Assembly: GCF_028769735.1 (NCBI RefSeq)
Contig: NC_088170.1
Span: 61,785,585-61,849,584, forward strand
Reading direction: 5' to 3'
Length of the DNA stretch: 64,000 bases
From: Zonotrichia leucophrys gambelii
Lineage: Eukaryota > Chordata > Aves > Passeriformes > Passerellidae
Shown: piece after piece, positions 1 to 12,269 of the stretch
Numbering within the stretch: position 1 is the first letter of the stretch
Layout: each line of letters begins with the position of its first letter
The notes under the pieces: model-generated
Databases searched by the model: none
Seen by the model: the letters and a program-made list of their open reading frames with translations, nothing else
Told to the model about the DNA's origin: nothing
Position numbers and translations under genes: made by a program

Positions 1-1452
1 CAGAGCTGACATGATTCTTGACATGGTCCTAAATTGGTGCTCTGGCAAAAAGTCTCACAAATACAGGGATATGTCACAAATATTTTCCCACATCTTGAGA
101 CTCTGACATTTCTTTTTCTGCTCTGAGCATATGAACAAAGCACTAAGCCAAAGACCTTCTTGACCCTGGATGAGGAGTTCCCTCTTCCTTTCCTTCCCAA
201 ATTGGCTTGGTACCATTTTGCAGTTCTTATATTCCTGGTAGTCAGTAAATTATGGGCATATTGATCGGGCTGGTTACTCATCTTCACAATGATATGGCTT
301 TGGTGGGATAAGCCTCTTCAGATTTGTAGTTTCCACACAGAAAAGTAGCCTTCCTTCCCTCCTCTGGAGTTTGCTTAGCCTGGTGACAGCCCACAGGTAT
401 GTCCTGCAATATAACTGAGAGCAGACTCAGGGTGCTGCAGGGAAGGGTGTTTGCAGCAAGAATTAAGCTGTGGATGGGTTACATGACAGAAAAGCTCCCG
501 AGTTTTGCCCTTTGCCTTCCCTTTACCTTTCACAGAAGGCACTTAAGGAGAATGACAAAGAACTATGAATATGGCAAAGAACTACAAAATGGTCTGAGTT
601 TGGTCCCAGTCCTGATGCTTCTGGCAATGCCAAAGTGGTATAAATAGAATAAGCCTGCCCAGAAATGGACTTGATTTGAACATGCTGCTTTTTTTTTTTT
701 TCCTTAAATAAACTGTGCTATAACTTTGATTGTAAAAGAGCTGTCTTTAATGATTAATGATCTGGCCTCAGCCACACTTTTTTCCAATAACAACTGTTCC
801 AGCAGTAAATAAAACACTTGTAAGACAGGAAAAAAAATCTCATTTTAGGCTGGGATGTTTATCTAAAGTAACCTTGGTCTGCCAGAGCTATGATCTGTAG
901 TGTACTTAGGGCAGCACAGTGTTTGATCTCTTGCCTGAGAAATCATTTCTTATAGCACCTTGTTTGCAGCAAAGGGTAAACTGCTCCCTGGCTTGTTGGG
1001 CTAAGAAAATTGTTCCACCTCACAAATAAATTGAGCATTACCTTCTTTTAAATACAGAGCTTAAGAATAGTCTGAAATGAACAAAATTATACAGGACACC
1101 TATGACCTGCCCTCTGTCCTTGCTCAGCTCAGGCTTTTAAATCCTTCTTCTCAAAGATTGTGACACAATAAGGCAATTTTTATAGAACACCTCATTATAT
1201 GACCAGGAACATTTCTAAAATGTGTTTGTGTAAAATCATAAATGCTTATGAAATCAATCAGTTATTATTCTGGCCACATGACAGCAAGCTTCTATTTCCT
1301 CCAATATTGTTGATCTTCTGCATTGTTGCACTATTTTCTGTTCCTCAAATGTAAAACAGAGATAATGAGAAAAGAACTTGTGGTCCATTAAATAAAATCA
1401 ATTCTATTTCAATGGTATTCTAAGATGACAAAGGGGTGGTTTTTGCTGTCTA
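1..1452. other. Unique AT-rich intergenic or intronic sequence
   Basis: I recognise no repeat family, RNA gene or supported coding region here. An 82-codon open frame at 399-647 has no recognisable domain, and its length is unremarkable for AT-rich DNA read in six frames. Confidence 0.6.
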
Positions 1453-1488
1453 TTTTTCTTTTTCTTTCTTTCTTTTTTTTTTTTTTTT
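1453..1488. repeat. Polypyrimidine tract (TTTC/T-rich)
   Basis: A 36-bp run of only C and T, starting as a TTTC-like repeat and ending in about 17 consecutive T. It is simple low-complexity sequence with no attached element that I can identify. Confidence 0.85.
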
Positions 1489-1738
1489 GTACTCAGTCTT
1501 TATTTCTCAAACGCCTTTTCCAGCCAAAGGAAGATATGATCAAGGAAAAAATTGCTGATATTACTAGAAGTTGATCTTAAACCCAATAATGTAATTTCCT
1601 GGGATTCTACTAAATTGAAAAGTGCCAAATTAATCCTTTAACAGGATCAGTCCAAAGCAAAAACCTCAAGTATGTCTTTATTTTGCTTGCATTCCTTTTA
1701 GATAAAATTGAAAAGAAAAATAAAAGGGAAAGGGAATA

Positions 1739-1898
1739 GGAAAGAGGAGGAGAGGAGAGGAGAGGAGAGGAGAGGAGAGGAGAGGAGAGGAGAGGAGAGG
1801 AGAGGAGAGGAGAGGAGAGGAGAGGAGAGGAGAGGAGAGGAGAGGAGAGGAGAGGAGAGGAGAGGAGAGGAGAGGAGAGGAGAGGAGAGGAGAGAAAA
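1739..1898 (+). repeat. Pentanucleotide microsatellite (AGAGG)n in a 160-bp pure purine tract
   Basis: About 29 uninterrupted copies of a 5-bp unit AGAGG run from about 1748 to 1894. With its flanks it forms a tract of only A and G from 1739 to 1898. Because 5 is not a multiple of 3, the array stays open in several frames on both strands and produces artificial peptides (Gly-Glu-Glu-Arg-Arg on plus, Leu-Leu-Ser-Ser-Pro on minus). These are not genes. The lack of interruptions points to recent expansion and likely length variation between individuals. Confidence 0.97.
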
Positions 1899-4800
1899 CT
1901 TGTCTATCAATATGACTATCCACCATTTTTTCCCAAATATCTAACAAATCCTGCTCCAGTTCCTTACAATGGTAGCTGATGTATGTGTCTCACAAATAAT
2001 ATCAAGAATTATATTTTTCTCTGAGTTATAACCTTGATTCATCCCATATTTCAGAATAAAAAAGAAGTTAAAAAGAAAAAGAATTAGATTGTCAGTGCCT
2101 ATACATTTTGACAAATGTCTTCAGTGTGTATTATTGGTCCTTCGAAAAGCAACTGGATTTTTTTTTTTTTTTACTTTTCCCTTTTTACATTAGTTTTGTC
2201 ATGAATCCAGAACTCTAACAGAGAGGAAGTAGAATCTAGTGAAGTAGAAAGAATGCATTTATTGCTTGTGGTTTTCTATTCTCCAGCTTGCTGAGAATAT
2301 TTCCACACTTCCAGCTTTTTATGAACTACTTCCAGGCTATTGCTTTCAGAGCTATTGCCATTTGCACTAGCAGTTTTATACTAGAGCATCCATTAGCAGA
2401 AGGTATAAATACAGGAGGACAAGTACACGTGATTTTATAGGAAGCAGGACATAATTCACTTTTTAAATACATCTTTAAAAATACTCAGCAAAAAGTTCAG
2501 CTGATAAACTAATTTAGCATAGATTTACTGGAACCTTCGTATTAAAGTTTCTGCTCTAAATTTTGATATCTGTACTTAACTCTGAAACTACTGTCTTGTG
2601 TTGCATTGAATTTGAAAGAGTTGAAGAATTCATGTTAAATTGTATTTTAAATATTTTTCCACAGAAGTTTCTAAGGTGAAGGGAGATCACTATGATTCCT
2701 TTGCCTTTCATGTGTTACATGGGAATTAAAGTGAAAACTTTCTATTAGCTTTATTGGTCCTTGAATCAAAAAGCATAAACACCCATTTAGAATTTTTCTG
2801 CATGTTGTTCATTGCCACATTTTGCTTTGCTCACCAGCAGTTTCCAAAAGATGCATTTTCTCAGCCTCATAAGAAATCCACCTTTACCCAGAATAACAGT
2901 ACTCTCACAGATGAAAGGAAGGTGTTGCAGTGACCCTAACCCACAGTCTTATAAAGGGTCCCCGAACTACCATGCAGGTTTTGATATGGAAAAATTCTGT
3001 TATTGTTACATTGAAAGCTAAAAAGCAGAAGTAATTAGATTCTGTCACTCTGGAGAATAACCATAAACTGGTTAGTTTTCATTATCATCTTTAATAGTCA
3101 TCACTATTGAAAATAATTCCTTTAATTTTATTCAGCTCAGTTAATAACGCTTCTGTAAAATGGAAAAATATTAATATTAATTTGTTCTATCTCACATAGA
3201 AAAAATGAAAGCTTCAATTACCAAATAAAGGCTTGGGCATTTTTTTTGTTCATTAATAATGGAGTGAACTCAAGAGTTTTAATACTTAGTAGCTTTCACT
3301 GTGCTCAAGAAATAATATTTACATGTTACTATAATTCAGCATACAGATAAGATCGCAAATTTAGGTATGATGTTTGCTGGTTTGAACTTGCTCCTCTGTC
3401 ATTATTCTGAACAGATACAGTGCACATGTTCTCTCTGTAACTCTGGGAAGAGACCCTGCTCATGTGGCTTTGTGTGTGTATGAAATAGAATATAAAAAAT
3501 GTGAGGTGGCAGCATCCCAACATTTATCCTCTGGTCAGATCCCAAACCCCATTGAAAAGGAGAGCTTCAAGTAGGATTTATCAGTTTACAGAATGCAGTT
3601 ACTGTGGATGAATAATAAAGGTAGTTTGTATCATGATATTACATTGTGGACACAGCATAAGATTAGAATAAATTCATTTATGGGCAGAAGCACCATTACC
3701 TGAAAAAGTTTCAATCAAAAAGAATACAAAACCACTTTCTCTTCCCCCTCCCATTCTAACCACATTATATAACATGCACATAAGAACATCATGGAATAAT
3801 TAGATCACAGAAAGTTGTCAGCAAGCCCTTCACTGTCACTATTCACTAAATCCAAGCTTTGTACATGAGTCACTTTCACAGACACACGTGTTTGGTTGCA
3901 GTTTATATCTCAGTCCAAAAGTTACTTCCCTAATTTTCATGCCCCTGGGCTATAACATTGCAATTGATATCTTAATTTTCCCTGCCTCTCCTATTTTATT
4001 TATATACAACTTAAATGTGGAGTTTTGTCCTTGGTTGTACTTTGAAGGTAGGTGCCTACAGTTAGATACAATCATTTGGTAGGCTGTTTTCCAGATATTT
4101 TTTTAAAACCAGATAGACTTCAGCATCTGTGACGAGTGTTGGAGCTCAGCACCCATGAAATCCAAGCTTTGCATTTCAGTGCTGACCAGTAACAACAGAA
4201 ATGCAAGCAAGCCCATTCGAAGTTTTCCACTAGAAGTTTGAGAAGTGGAAAGAGGAGTTATATTTACCTTCAAAAGATAATAAAGTCAGCAAGTGCTGGC
4301 AAATTCAAAATGGCAAAAGAGTTTCAGACACTGCTTTCAAGTGTTAACAAATGACTCATTTAATGTGGAAAATGAAGTATTTTGAATTTTCTTACTCTAT
4401 GCCAGGAAATATAAGCTTCATACTATGACAAGATGACATGAGAACCCTAGTCCAAGGAGGTCAGATTTGGAAGGGTGAGCTAAGGATAGAAGGCAGTTTA
4501 GTTGAGCTTAGAGCTGGGTGAAGCACAAGTTTTCTATTAAATCTGACAATAAAAAGCAGCTTCTTCAGAGAGCAGAATGATGAAAGTCACGCACTTTGCT
4601 TTTTGTTTTTTTTTGTTGTTTGGCTTTGGTGTTTATTTCTTCACATTTTATAATCTGAAAATCATTTCATTAGAGATGTAAAGTGCACGCAAGTTTTCTG
4701 GCTGCAAATTCTTTTGTTCCCCTTTATGAACTTTAGAATAATATCTTCATCTTCTTAAAGACTGCTTATTTTCCTAATCCATTATGAAAAAATGATTTGT

Positions 4801-5949
4801 TTTGTTCTGGTGCACTTGGTCTGTGTTTTTAAAGACTTTTTTCTGGTTGAATGTACTGCTTATTATACCGACATATATTGCCTGATGAAATATCTGTTGC
4901 CTTTTATACATTGTAAAGGTTAAGGCTAATGAAGGTCAAAGAAAACAGTAGGAGTCACCACCTTTTCATCAGATATAGTGAAATCAGGTAAAAGACTGGT
5001 CTCATGGCTATACAATTTTAACAGATTTTATTTCTATCTTTTTTCCAAGAAAATATTTTCTCTTGATAGTGTTTATTAAAAAATTATAATCAATTGTATA
5101 AAATATGAGAATCACAGGTGTAGTCTATTGCTAATAGTTAGCTGAGACAACAAAGATTTAACTTTATCCTTTTAAGTGACAGATAACATAAGATCTAACC
5201 TCCATGCAAGACTTTTAGAAATATTGTATGAAATGGGTTCCTATTATAATAAAAACATTCTAAAAGCAGGAACTGTTACCATGAAGCTGGATGGATGTAC
5301 ATGACCTGTAGGACATAACTTTAAAACACTAATTTTCATGTTATAATAAACACTATCTTTTTGAAAATATTTTATCTCATCTAAATTTAAGCACATTTCT
5401 GTGATTGTCCTTCAAAATGAACATTCAAGCCCTTTAAAAAATAAAATTATAGGGCTCAAGAAAAAGCTGTTTGCTTAGAGCAGGGAACTCATGAAAGCAA
5501 AGAGAGCAATGACAGTGTAAGAGCCTTGAATCCTTTCAATCCTTTGAAGCACTGATCCAAAATGACAACGTGTTAAACTGTTCAAGAAGGTCTGTGCTTC
5601 AAACTGGCAGTGTCAGTCCTTCAGTCACATCGTGCTCACATGTCTACGTGGACACTGCTTGTGCTGTGTGCAACAAAATCAGCTGCAGCTTTGAGTGTAA
5701 GAGATCTCTCCTTGCACTTGCCCAACAGAAGTGCTGCTGTAGAGATTTATATGCCCAATATGAACAGAAAAACATGGGTAGCTACATAAAAATAATAGTA
5801 ATGGTGTTGATTAGATAATTTTCATTATATTCTTTGTCTTGTTAAAAACAAGATGTGAAGAAATTGGCAAAACTGTGTACATTTAATCTATGGATTCTAA
5901 TATATTTAGTAATTAAATATATGTGCATATATTTAAGAGACTAATAGTA
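1899..5949. other. Unique AT-rich sequence
   Basis: No repeat family or gene recognised. A T-run near 2158-2172 and open frames of 64-82 codons (2812-3021, 3329-3523, 3888-4082, 5570-5818) carry no recognisable motif and lie on both strands without any shared organisation. Confidence 0.55.
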
Positions 5950-6275
5950 AGATTTGGGCTGGAAGAAATCCTCAAGGCCATCTAGTTCCAATTCCCCTGT
6001 ATGGGCAGGAACACCTTAAACTAAACCAGGTTCCTCAGAGCTCCATCCAGCCTGGACTTTAGCACATCCAGGGACAGCACAGCCACGACCTTTCTGGGCA
6101 ACCTCTTCCAGTGCCTCACCATGCTCGCCACAAAGGATTTCTTCCTAACATCTCATCTAAATCTACTTTCTTTCAGTTTAAAGCCATCCTCCCTTGTCTT
6201 CTCACTACATGCTTTTGTAAAATGTTCCTCTCCATCTTTTTGTAGGCTCCCCTCAGGTACTGGAAGGCCACAGTG
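5950..6275 (-). mobile_element. CR1 LINE, 5'-truncated 3' end
   Basis: Read on the minus strand this is the end of the CR1 reverse-transcriptase frame plus the 3' UTR. It opens with a stretch meaning roughly 'tract of paired bases, single-copy repeat, DNA turned to flat pages', i.e. the typical CR1 segments for a dropped GTACTGGAAGG-like start, then the block resembling 'aggaagaaat', then the conserved block around 'gaactagatg' ending in the family's tail at 5950. On the plus strand the diagnostic blocks are seen as CTAGTTCCAATTCCCC near 5983 and TTCCAGTGCCTCACC near 6107. Divergence is moderate and there are several frame breaks, so it is a dead copy. The short length, holding only the 3' end, is the usual outcome of incomplete CR1 reverse transcription. 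Confidence 0.92.
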
Positions 6276-9200
6276 GGTCACTGGGTCACAGAGAGCCTTA
6301 TGGAGTGTTATCATAGACGTGAATGAGACAAGGAGGACATTGCCCCAGATAGATGATTGTTCATGCTTAGTGGATCAAACTGCAGCTAAAGGGCAGGCTT
6401 CTCTCCCTGTCTACACTAAACATGTCAAGTGCTTTTGATTAAACAAACCAATGGGTATCATCAGTTTGGTTTTCCTGCAGCTCTTGTGGCTCTAATCTTC
6501 CTTTGACAAAAAAGAGCACTGAAACCATGTATCTCCCTTTGTTTGCCTGGTCTGATGTAAAATACTAAGTGGCGCCATCTGATCCATTGCTTTACTTACA
6601 GCAGCTCAAATATTAAGATTTCCATGCAGATCCTGCTTGTTTATACTGTGTGACTTGAATTTGTGTGGTCTGCAGGCTTTTACTGTGAGGACAGAAAACA
6701 GTTATTTCCTCTCTGCCCAATAAAAGGGATGTAACATCTCATGTAACCATTATGATCACAAATAGGAAGAATAACTACGTCATATTGCTATAATGAAATA
6801 GAAGGAATAATTTATCCAAACACTCCTATGCCTTAAAATGTAACTCTACAATAAATTGTAGGAAACAGTTCTTCTTTTACACAGCACTTTGCTACAGAAA
6901 TTTGCCTTATCAGTACAATAGAGCATATTATCAAATACATTTTATTCTGCATTATTGTGTAAAAAGACAAGTTTTGAGCAATGCCTATTCACAAAAAATA
7001 CTACTATTTTGTACAAAACATATATCCTTAATAAATATATACAAATATTGTGGCATAATTTCACAGAATAATATGCATTGAGTGTTTCTCTTTTTCCTTT
7101 GATAAGTCTGGTATTATAACATATTGATTTCCTTGCTTTTAGTTCATCTGAGAATAAATAAATCTGGGGTTATTAATTTGTTTCCAAGAGTCAGCATCAT
7201 TCACATTGTCATCTGACAACACCACTGTGATATGTGGCTCCATTATCAACCTGACATGCTGGTAAAGCTCAGTTGTAAATGCACTTTATAGGACTGAAAA
7301 CAACATCATGTCTGAACAGTATTGCATTTAGTTTATCATCTAGGGAAACAAATACTAATCTCTGATTTCTTATTTAATTTCCATTGTAAGGAAATATGCT
7401 TTTAAACTTTATTTACTGCTATTGCTTGAATAAGTCCAAATTATAAAATCTCTGCTTTTTGGTGAGGGGGAATATATAATAATAAAATAGTTTAAACACA
7501 TATCAAATCATCATAAAACAGGGTTAAATCATTATAAAGCAGGTCTTTTGCTTCTTGGATTTTATATTTCCTTAAGTTTAAATATAAAACAGTTTTAAAC
7601 CTTGCTCCCAAATGATTACTGCAGTTTCTGAAGAATTGATTCTACAGTTTGTTTTTTTTTTTTTTTGTCCAGTTTAGGTATTCTAAACTTGGATTGGATC
7701 TGCAATAGCAATGATGGCATCTGGAAGGCATTTTAGAAACAGAAACTCAGCCAGAATATCAGAGGAATGCAACACGTGGACAAAGTGTGCTAACTTGGTT
7801 TGTGCAACTTAGATACTCTACAGCCTTAAAACTTCAGGATATCCTTTGATGTACACTGGTAGAATTCTGACGCAGAGTGTGCTTTTGCTGCATTTATTTC
7901 TTTTAATAATATTAACATAGCACTCAGTGTATATTATAACTTGATTGTACTTTAAAGAAGGCTGATAACCTTGAAAGCAAAAAAATGTCATAAATTTTCA
8001 TTTTTACTTTTGGATAATGACAAGCTGGTTATGGTACATCATTTGGAAAGCAAAGAAAGATTTTTTTATTTATTTAGTTTAACCTATTTTTTTCACGGAA
8101 ATGAGATCTTGACTTTTCTGCTTGCTCAGAAAAAGGTGCATTTATCAATCTTCTTTTCTTCACTCAGAACATATATTTGAAATAAAAAAGCAATGAGAGA
8201 TGCATTCAACACAATTATGTTCTCATATATTTGTATATTGCCAGGTTAAGTTCAGAAGTACTTGACTCAGAAGTGCAGTTTAGCTCTTTTTTTCCCATTT
8301 TTCTTGTCACCTAAGCTTATTCTAAGCACAGGCTACATTACAATTGCTGCAGTACAAGGGAAGCAACAGCTGCCTGCCCCTCCCCACCTGGGCGCCCATT
8401 TAAGCCCCCTTGTGACCCAGCCAGGACCCTTTGTAGCCATTCAGCAGTTGAGTTACAAGAAGTCAGTTGAAGCAGTTGTGCTAAATTGATAATTAATTTA
8501 AACTTTCATCTGAAACCCCTGCCACTGACTTATGTAGAAACTGCAAGTCACACATCTCTGCCTTGACTAGGAAGGTTAAAGAAAGTTGTTATAAAAAAAG
8601 CATACACAGGGGTCTGTTGAGAACTGCTCTTACATGTGGTAAATAGTCAAGAACTATCCTGTTGAGAACATTGTGGGTTTTTCAGTTCTCTGCAGCTTTA
8701 AATCTTGATTAATTATTTATTTTTCATGTTCAAGTATTTAGGGAAGAGGAGAGGGACTGAAACAGATGAGTAATGAGCCTTTAACAAGCAAGCTTCAAAC
8801 AATTCAGGACCTGCTCCATAAATGGGATGACAGGTGGCACAGGAAATGTAATACTGAGAGATGTGAAGCCATTTCCATTAAAAGGAAAAATAATAAGCAT
8901 AGGTACCCAAAATACTGAACTAGAAGAGGATTCTGAGTATCTGTTCCACAATTAGATTAATTTACTCAGAAAATGTCCAAAGTATACAAATGAAAAAAAA
9001 AAGACAGTACCATATATCATCTACTTTGTCTCATTACGTACTAATACAAAGAGTCAGTGAGCAGTCAGTGAGCTGTGATGTATTTCAGGTTTTATATTTT
9101 CATCCTTTCCAAATAATATTATAATTATATATAATTCAAAATTATTGAAGCTTAGGTTTCATTTCTCCAAAGGAGACTCAGGCAAAATATATTCATATTT

Positions 9201-9944
9201 TGCCTAAATTTAAGTCAAAATTATGGAAACTGAAGTTTCAGAGACTACTGAAAATATCCCCAAGCTCTTCCCTCTAGGTCAAACACTAACCTGACTGGAT
9301 AAGTAATGAATTTCTGTCCTGCTTCTTCTTCACTCACAGATGGTTCATAAAACTGAATTCTACAGAGGTTTCACTAGGGTCTCATTTAATGCCTACTACA
9401 TAGAGTAGTCTTGATTAATAATAGTTCTAAACTATAAATCACAGAAAAGTGTTGCATTGTTGGAACCAGAGCACATTGGAAGATTATTGCGGATGTTTGT
9501 TTTTTGTGTTGCAGCTAAGATCAAATACAGGTTTCCCAGGACCATGGCAATAAAAGCCAACAGGTCTTTTTTTGTTTTCTGGGAGAAGATGGGGAAGAAA
9601 GGCATCAGCTATGGAAGTTTTCCCACTAATCTCTTCAGTCCATGGGAATAGGTGTGTATCCATAGAATATGTGGAAAGCCTTGAGGATACCATGTCTATT
9701 AAAAATAACTTTGTAAATGGAAGAACTGGGGGGAAGAAAAATAGGTGTACATAAGAGAGAGCAATTGCAATCCACCATGATAGGACTCTTCCCCCAGTGT
9801 GGTCCAGCATGGATTTGAACTCTTAAACTAATAGCTAAGTAAATGTTTAATCCTAAAACTGTTCCCTGTACAGGAATATAAACTTGTACTGACATGAAGA
9901 CAAGAGTGACAGTTTTCCTCTGTAGTTGAGTGTTTTAACAACCC
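6276..9944. other. Unique AT-rich sequence
   Basis: No recognised repeat or gene. It contains a T-run at 7652-7666. Open frames at 7971-8180, 8262-8489 and 9457-9895 are short, overlap on opposite strands and show no domain. The block 9450-9900 could be decayed internal sequence of the retrovirus-like element to its right, but I see no motif that proves it. Confidence 0.5.
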
Positions 9945-10302
9945 ACTTTAAAAGTCTAAGTTGTCCCTTCTATGAGTGGCATAGGAACCTTGGTCTTCTC
10001 CATGTGAGAGAGAGCAGGTTCCAAACCAAGTTGGACATCCAGGCCTAAATATCTTTCTTTGTCCTTGCCTTATGTAGAGAACATCTGTGAGATCAAGAGC
10101 AAAACTTTGGTTTGCAATGTCTCCAGAACAGCCACGGACCCTTGTGGAGTTATGAGGTGAAAAAAGATGTGAATGGAGAAGGCCCCAGCATAACCTTCCT
10201 GCCCTGGATCCCCTCAGGATCCCTGTGGCTAATGGGATGTCAGATGAGGAGGGACACATGGCTACTTCTGACATGGCTACAAGCCCCACTCAGGCGTGCC
10301 AT
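9945..10302 (-). mobile_element. Probable leader or early internal remnant of an endogenous retrovirus
   Basis: On the minus strand this block follows directly after an LTR and a primer-binding-site-like motif, which is where the untranslated leader and start of gag would lie. A 113-codon minus-strand frame spans 9948-10289, but it has no recognisable retroviral domain. Its left limit is set by the end of that frame and by the change to ordinary AT-rich sequence, so it is approximate. No pol, env or second LTR was found to the left, so the element is truncated. The assignment comes from position more than from content. Confidence 0.45.
10283..10301 (-). other. Retroviral primer-binding-site-like motif
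   Basis: On the minus strand it reads TGGCACGCCTGAGTGGGGC. This resembles the lysine-tRNA type primer binding site of beta-like retroviruses, with a few substitutions and one extra base. It lies 1 bp past the proposed LTR edge, the spacing expected for a primer binding site. This fixes the element's orientation as minus and marks the neighbouring LTR as a 5' LTR. Confidence 0.6.
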
Positions 10303-10736
10303 TGGAAAAGCAGGGTGACCCCAACATCTGGGAAGAATGATGCATCTGACTCCATTGATTCAGAAGGCTAATTAATTACTTTATTATACTATATGATTCT
10401 GTACTATATTATACTACATCTAAGCTGAAACTGAACAAGAACTCAACTGAACAAGATCTCATGATTCTCCTGATGGACCATCAGGGCACAGCTAGCAGAG
10501 ATTGGTCAAGAAAGCTAAACACTCCCCCCAGAATCCAATTACCAAATTCAGGTAAACAGTCTTCCATAATGCATTCCACTTATGCATAAACACAGGAGCA
10601 GCAAATGAAATAAGAATTGTTCTGATCACTCTCTTCTCTGCTTCTCTCAGTGCTTCTCTCAGGTTCAGAGAATGTGAATCCACAGTGGCTGTTTCCAGCT
10701 GAGACTCTTGGGCCTCATGGGCTCTTGGGCCGTACA
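10303..10736 (-). mobile_element. Endogenous retrovirus LTR (5' LTR of a truncated element)
   Basis: In the minus orientation the proposed edges are TGT...CA, the usual LTR termini. A polyadenylation signal AATAAA (plus strand TTTATT at 10380-10385) lies about 77 bp before the 3' edge. The block CTGACTCCATTGATTCAGAA at 10349-10368 is shared in diverged form with the complete solo LTR at 40555-40951, including its spacing from the polyadenylation signal. The two are therefore related families, probably the songbird ERVK-type LTR group. The outer boundary at 10736 was chosen from the GTACA end and is less certain than the inner one. The target duplication cannot be tested because the partner LTR is missing. 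Confidence 0.7.
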
Positions 10737-11571
10737 GTCATCATGACTTAATGCAATTTTCCAATCTTTTTTGAACTATTTGTACCTATTTTACACATTG
10801 TTTATGAAATACATAAAAGCAAATATTGTATCTATTTGTTATGGCTTGGCTAAGCTCTACATAGTTATATTCTTATACATTTTTCTCTTAAATACTCTTA
10901 TTGTATCCACTTATTTTAAAGCTCTAATGGAATTATAATCCTGTTTTTATGACCAGATATTTGCTATCTCATGCTTTGCACTGCAGCATCAACAATTCTT
11001 TGCATATTTCCTATAGCATTCTGTGTTTAATCTCAACAATGTTACATAAGGAAAAGATCACTCCCCATGCTTTGACTCAGTGTGTAATTCTATTGGAAAT
11101 TCAGAGTGGGCTGGAATGCACTTCTGTCATCACTCTGCTAGAATGATAAACTAATGTTTTCCTCCACCATCACAACAGTATGTGAATGCTGGCCCAAATC
11201 TCTGGAGGAGAGTTGGGTGATAATTAATTGTAATGCTCCATGAAAACATAATTTTATATCAAAGTGAGCTTTGGTATCTGCCTTACCCCCTTCAGACTAG
11301 TTTTTCAGGGCTTTTTCAATCAATTTGTATTTTAAGTTCATATCTGTATGTGTCCTTCTGTGAAGAAAAATGTTACCTTTAAAGGAAATGTTGAATGACT
11401 TGTTCCATTGTATTGCATTTCTGTCATGGCTAGTCAATCTGACTGCTCAGTTTTGAAAGTTGTGTCATTTTGTGCCTGTCTCTAGATCCCACTCAAAGAA
11501 TTTTTTTAACAAATTCATGTTCATTGTCTCACTGATGCCAGCAGCAGCATATTTGCTAGTATGCAGATAGA
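10737..11571. other. Unique AT-rich sequence
   Basis: No recognised repeat, RNA or gene. A 65-codon open frame at 10949-11146 is featureless. Confidence 0.55.
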
Positions 11572-11602
11572 CTTATTAGCATATTGCTAATATGCTAATA
11601 AG
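11572..11602. repeat. Near-perfect palindrome (14-bp arms, 3-nt loop)
   Basis: The arm CTTATTAGCATATT at 11572-11585 is followed by loop GCT and by its exact reverse complement AATATGCTAATAAG at 11589-11602. Each arm carries an ATTAGCAT/ATGCTAAT core, one base from the POU-factor octamer. It could form a hairpin or cruciform, or be chance in AT-rich sequence. Confidence 0.9.
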
Positions 11603-11679
11603 ACTAAACCCTTACTTGTTTCCTGACAGTTTAAGGGTCAGAATTAAAGAGAGGGCAGGGACAGGGTGACCCTCATTAT

Positions 11680-12269
11680 AGTGAGGGTCTGCCGAGCTGT
11701 TGCACCAGGAGGACCAAGCTGATGAGTCCCTCTGTAGACAGGTAGCAGCAGACTCACATTCACAAACCTGGTCTTCATGGGGACCTTCAAACATCCTGAT
11801 ATCTGTTGGAAGAAAACACAGCAGGGAATAAGCAGTCAAGGAGGTTTCTGGAAATTATTGATGATAACTTCATTCTCCAACTGATAGAGATCCCAGTAAG
11901 TGGAAGTGTCATGCCAGAGTTTGTTATCAACAAGGGGGATTTGGTGGAAAATGGAAGGTCAAGGGCAGCTTTGGCTGCAGTGACCAAGGAAAGGTGGAGT
12001 TCAACATCCTTAGGGCAGAGAGGAGGGTGCACAACAATCTCACTGCCCTGGACTTCAGGAGAGCAGATTTTGGCCTCTCAAAGGATCTGCTGGGTATATT
12101 ACTGTGATATAAAGAGAAAAAAAGGGGCCCAAGAAAACAGATCACTGTGCAAGGATTCCTCCCTGAAGAGCACAAGACATCATCTACCTGGATTTATGTA
12201 AAGCATGTGACACAGTCCCACATGACATCCTTGTCTCTAAACTGGAGAGGCATGAATTTGATGATGCTA
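11680..12269 (+). mobile_element. CR1 LINE coding fragment (endonuclease C-terminus joined to start of reverse transcriptase)
   Basis: Plus-strand translation in shifting frames gives the end of the CR1 endonuclease and the following linker. A 131-codon frame at 11806-12201 covers part of it. The endonuclease Ser-Asp-His signature is seen near 11979-11987 as Ser-Asp-Gln, so the catalytic histidine is lost. At about 12176 the sequence jumps to the reverse-transcriptase motif read as [13 protein letters not shown]. That motif normally lies several hundred bases further on, so there is an internal deletion. Frameshifts and the deletion make this a non-functional relic. Both ends fade into unique sequence and are approximate. 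Confidence 0.92.

Noticed and set aside
1678..1947. Three long open frames on both strands (repeat peptides)
   Set aside because: They are produced by the (AGAGG)n microsatellite, whose 5-bp period keeps several frames open.
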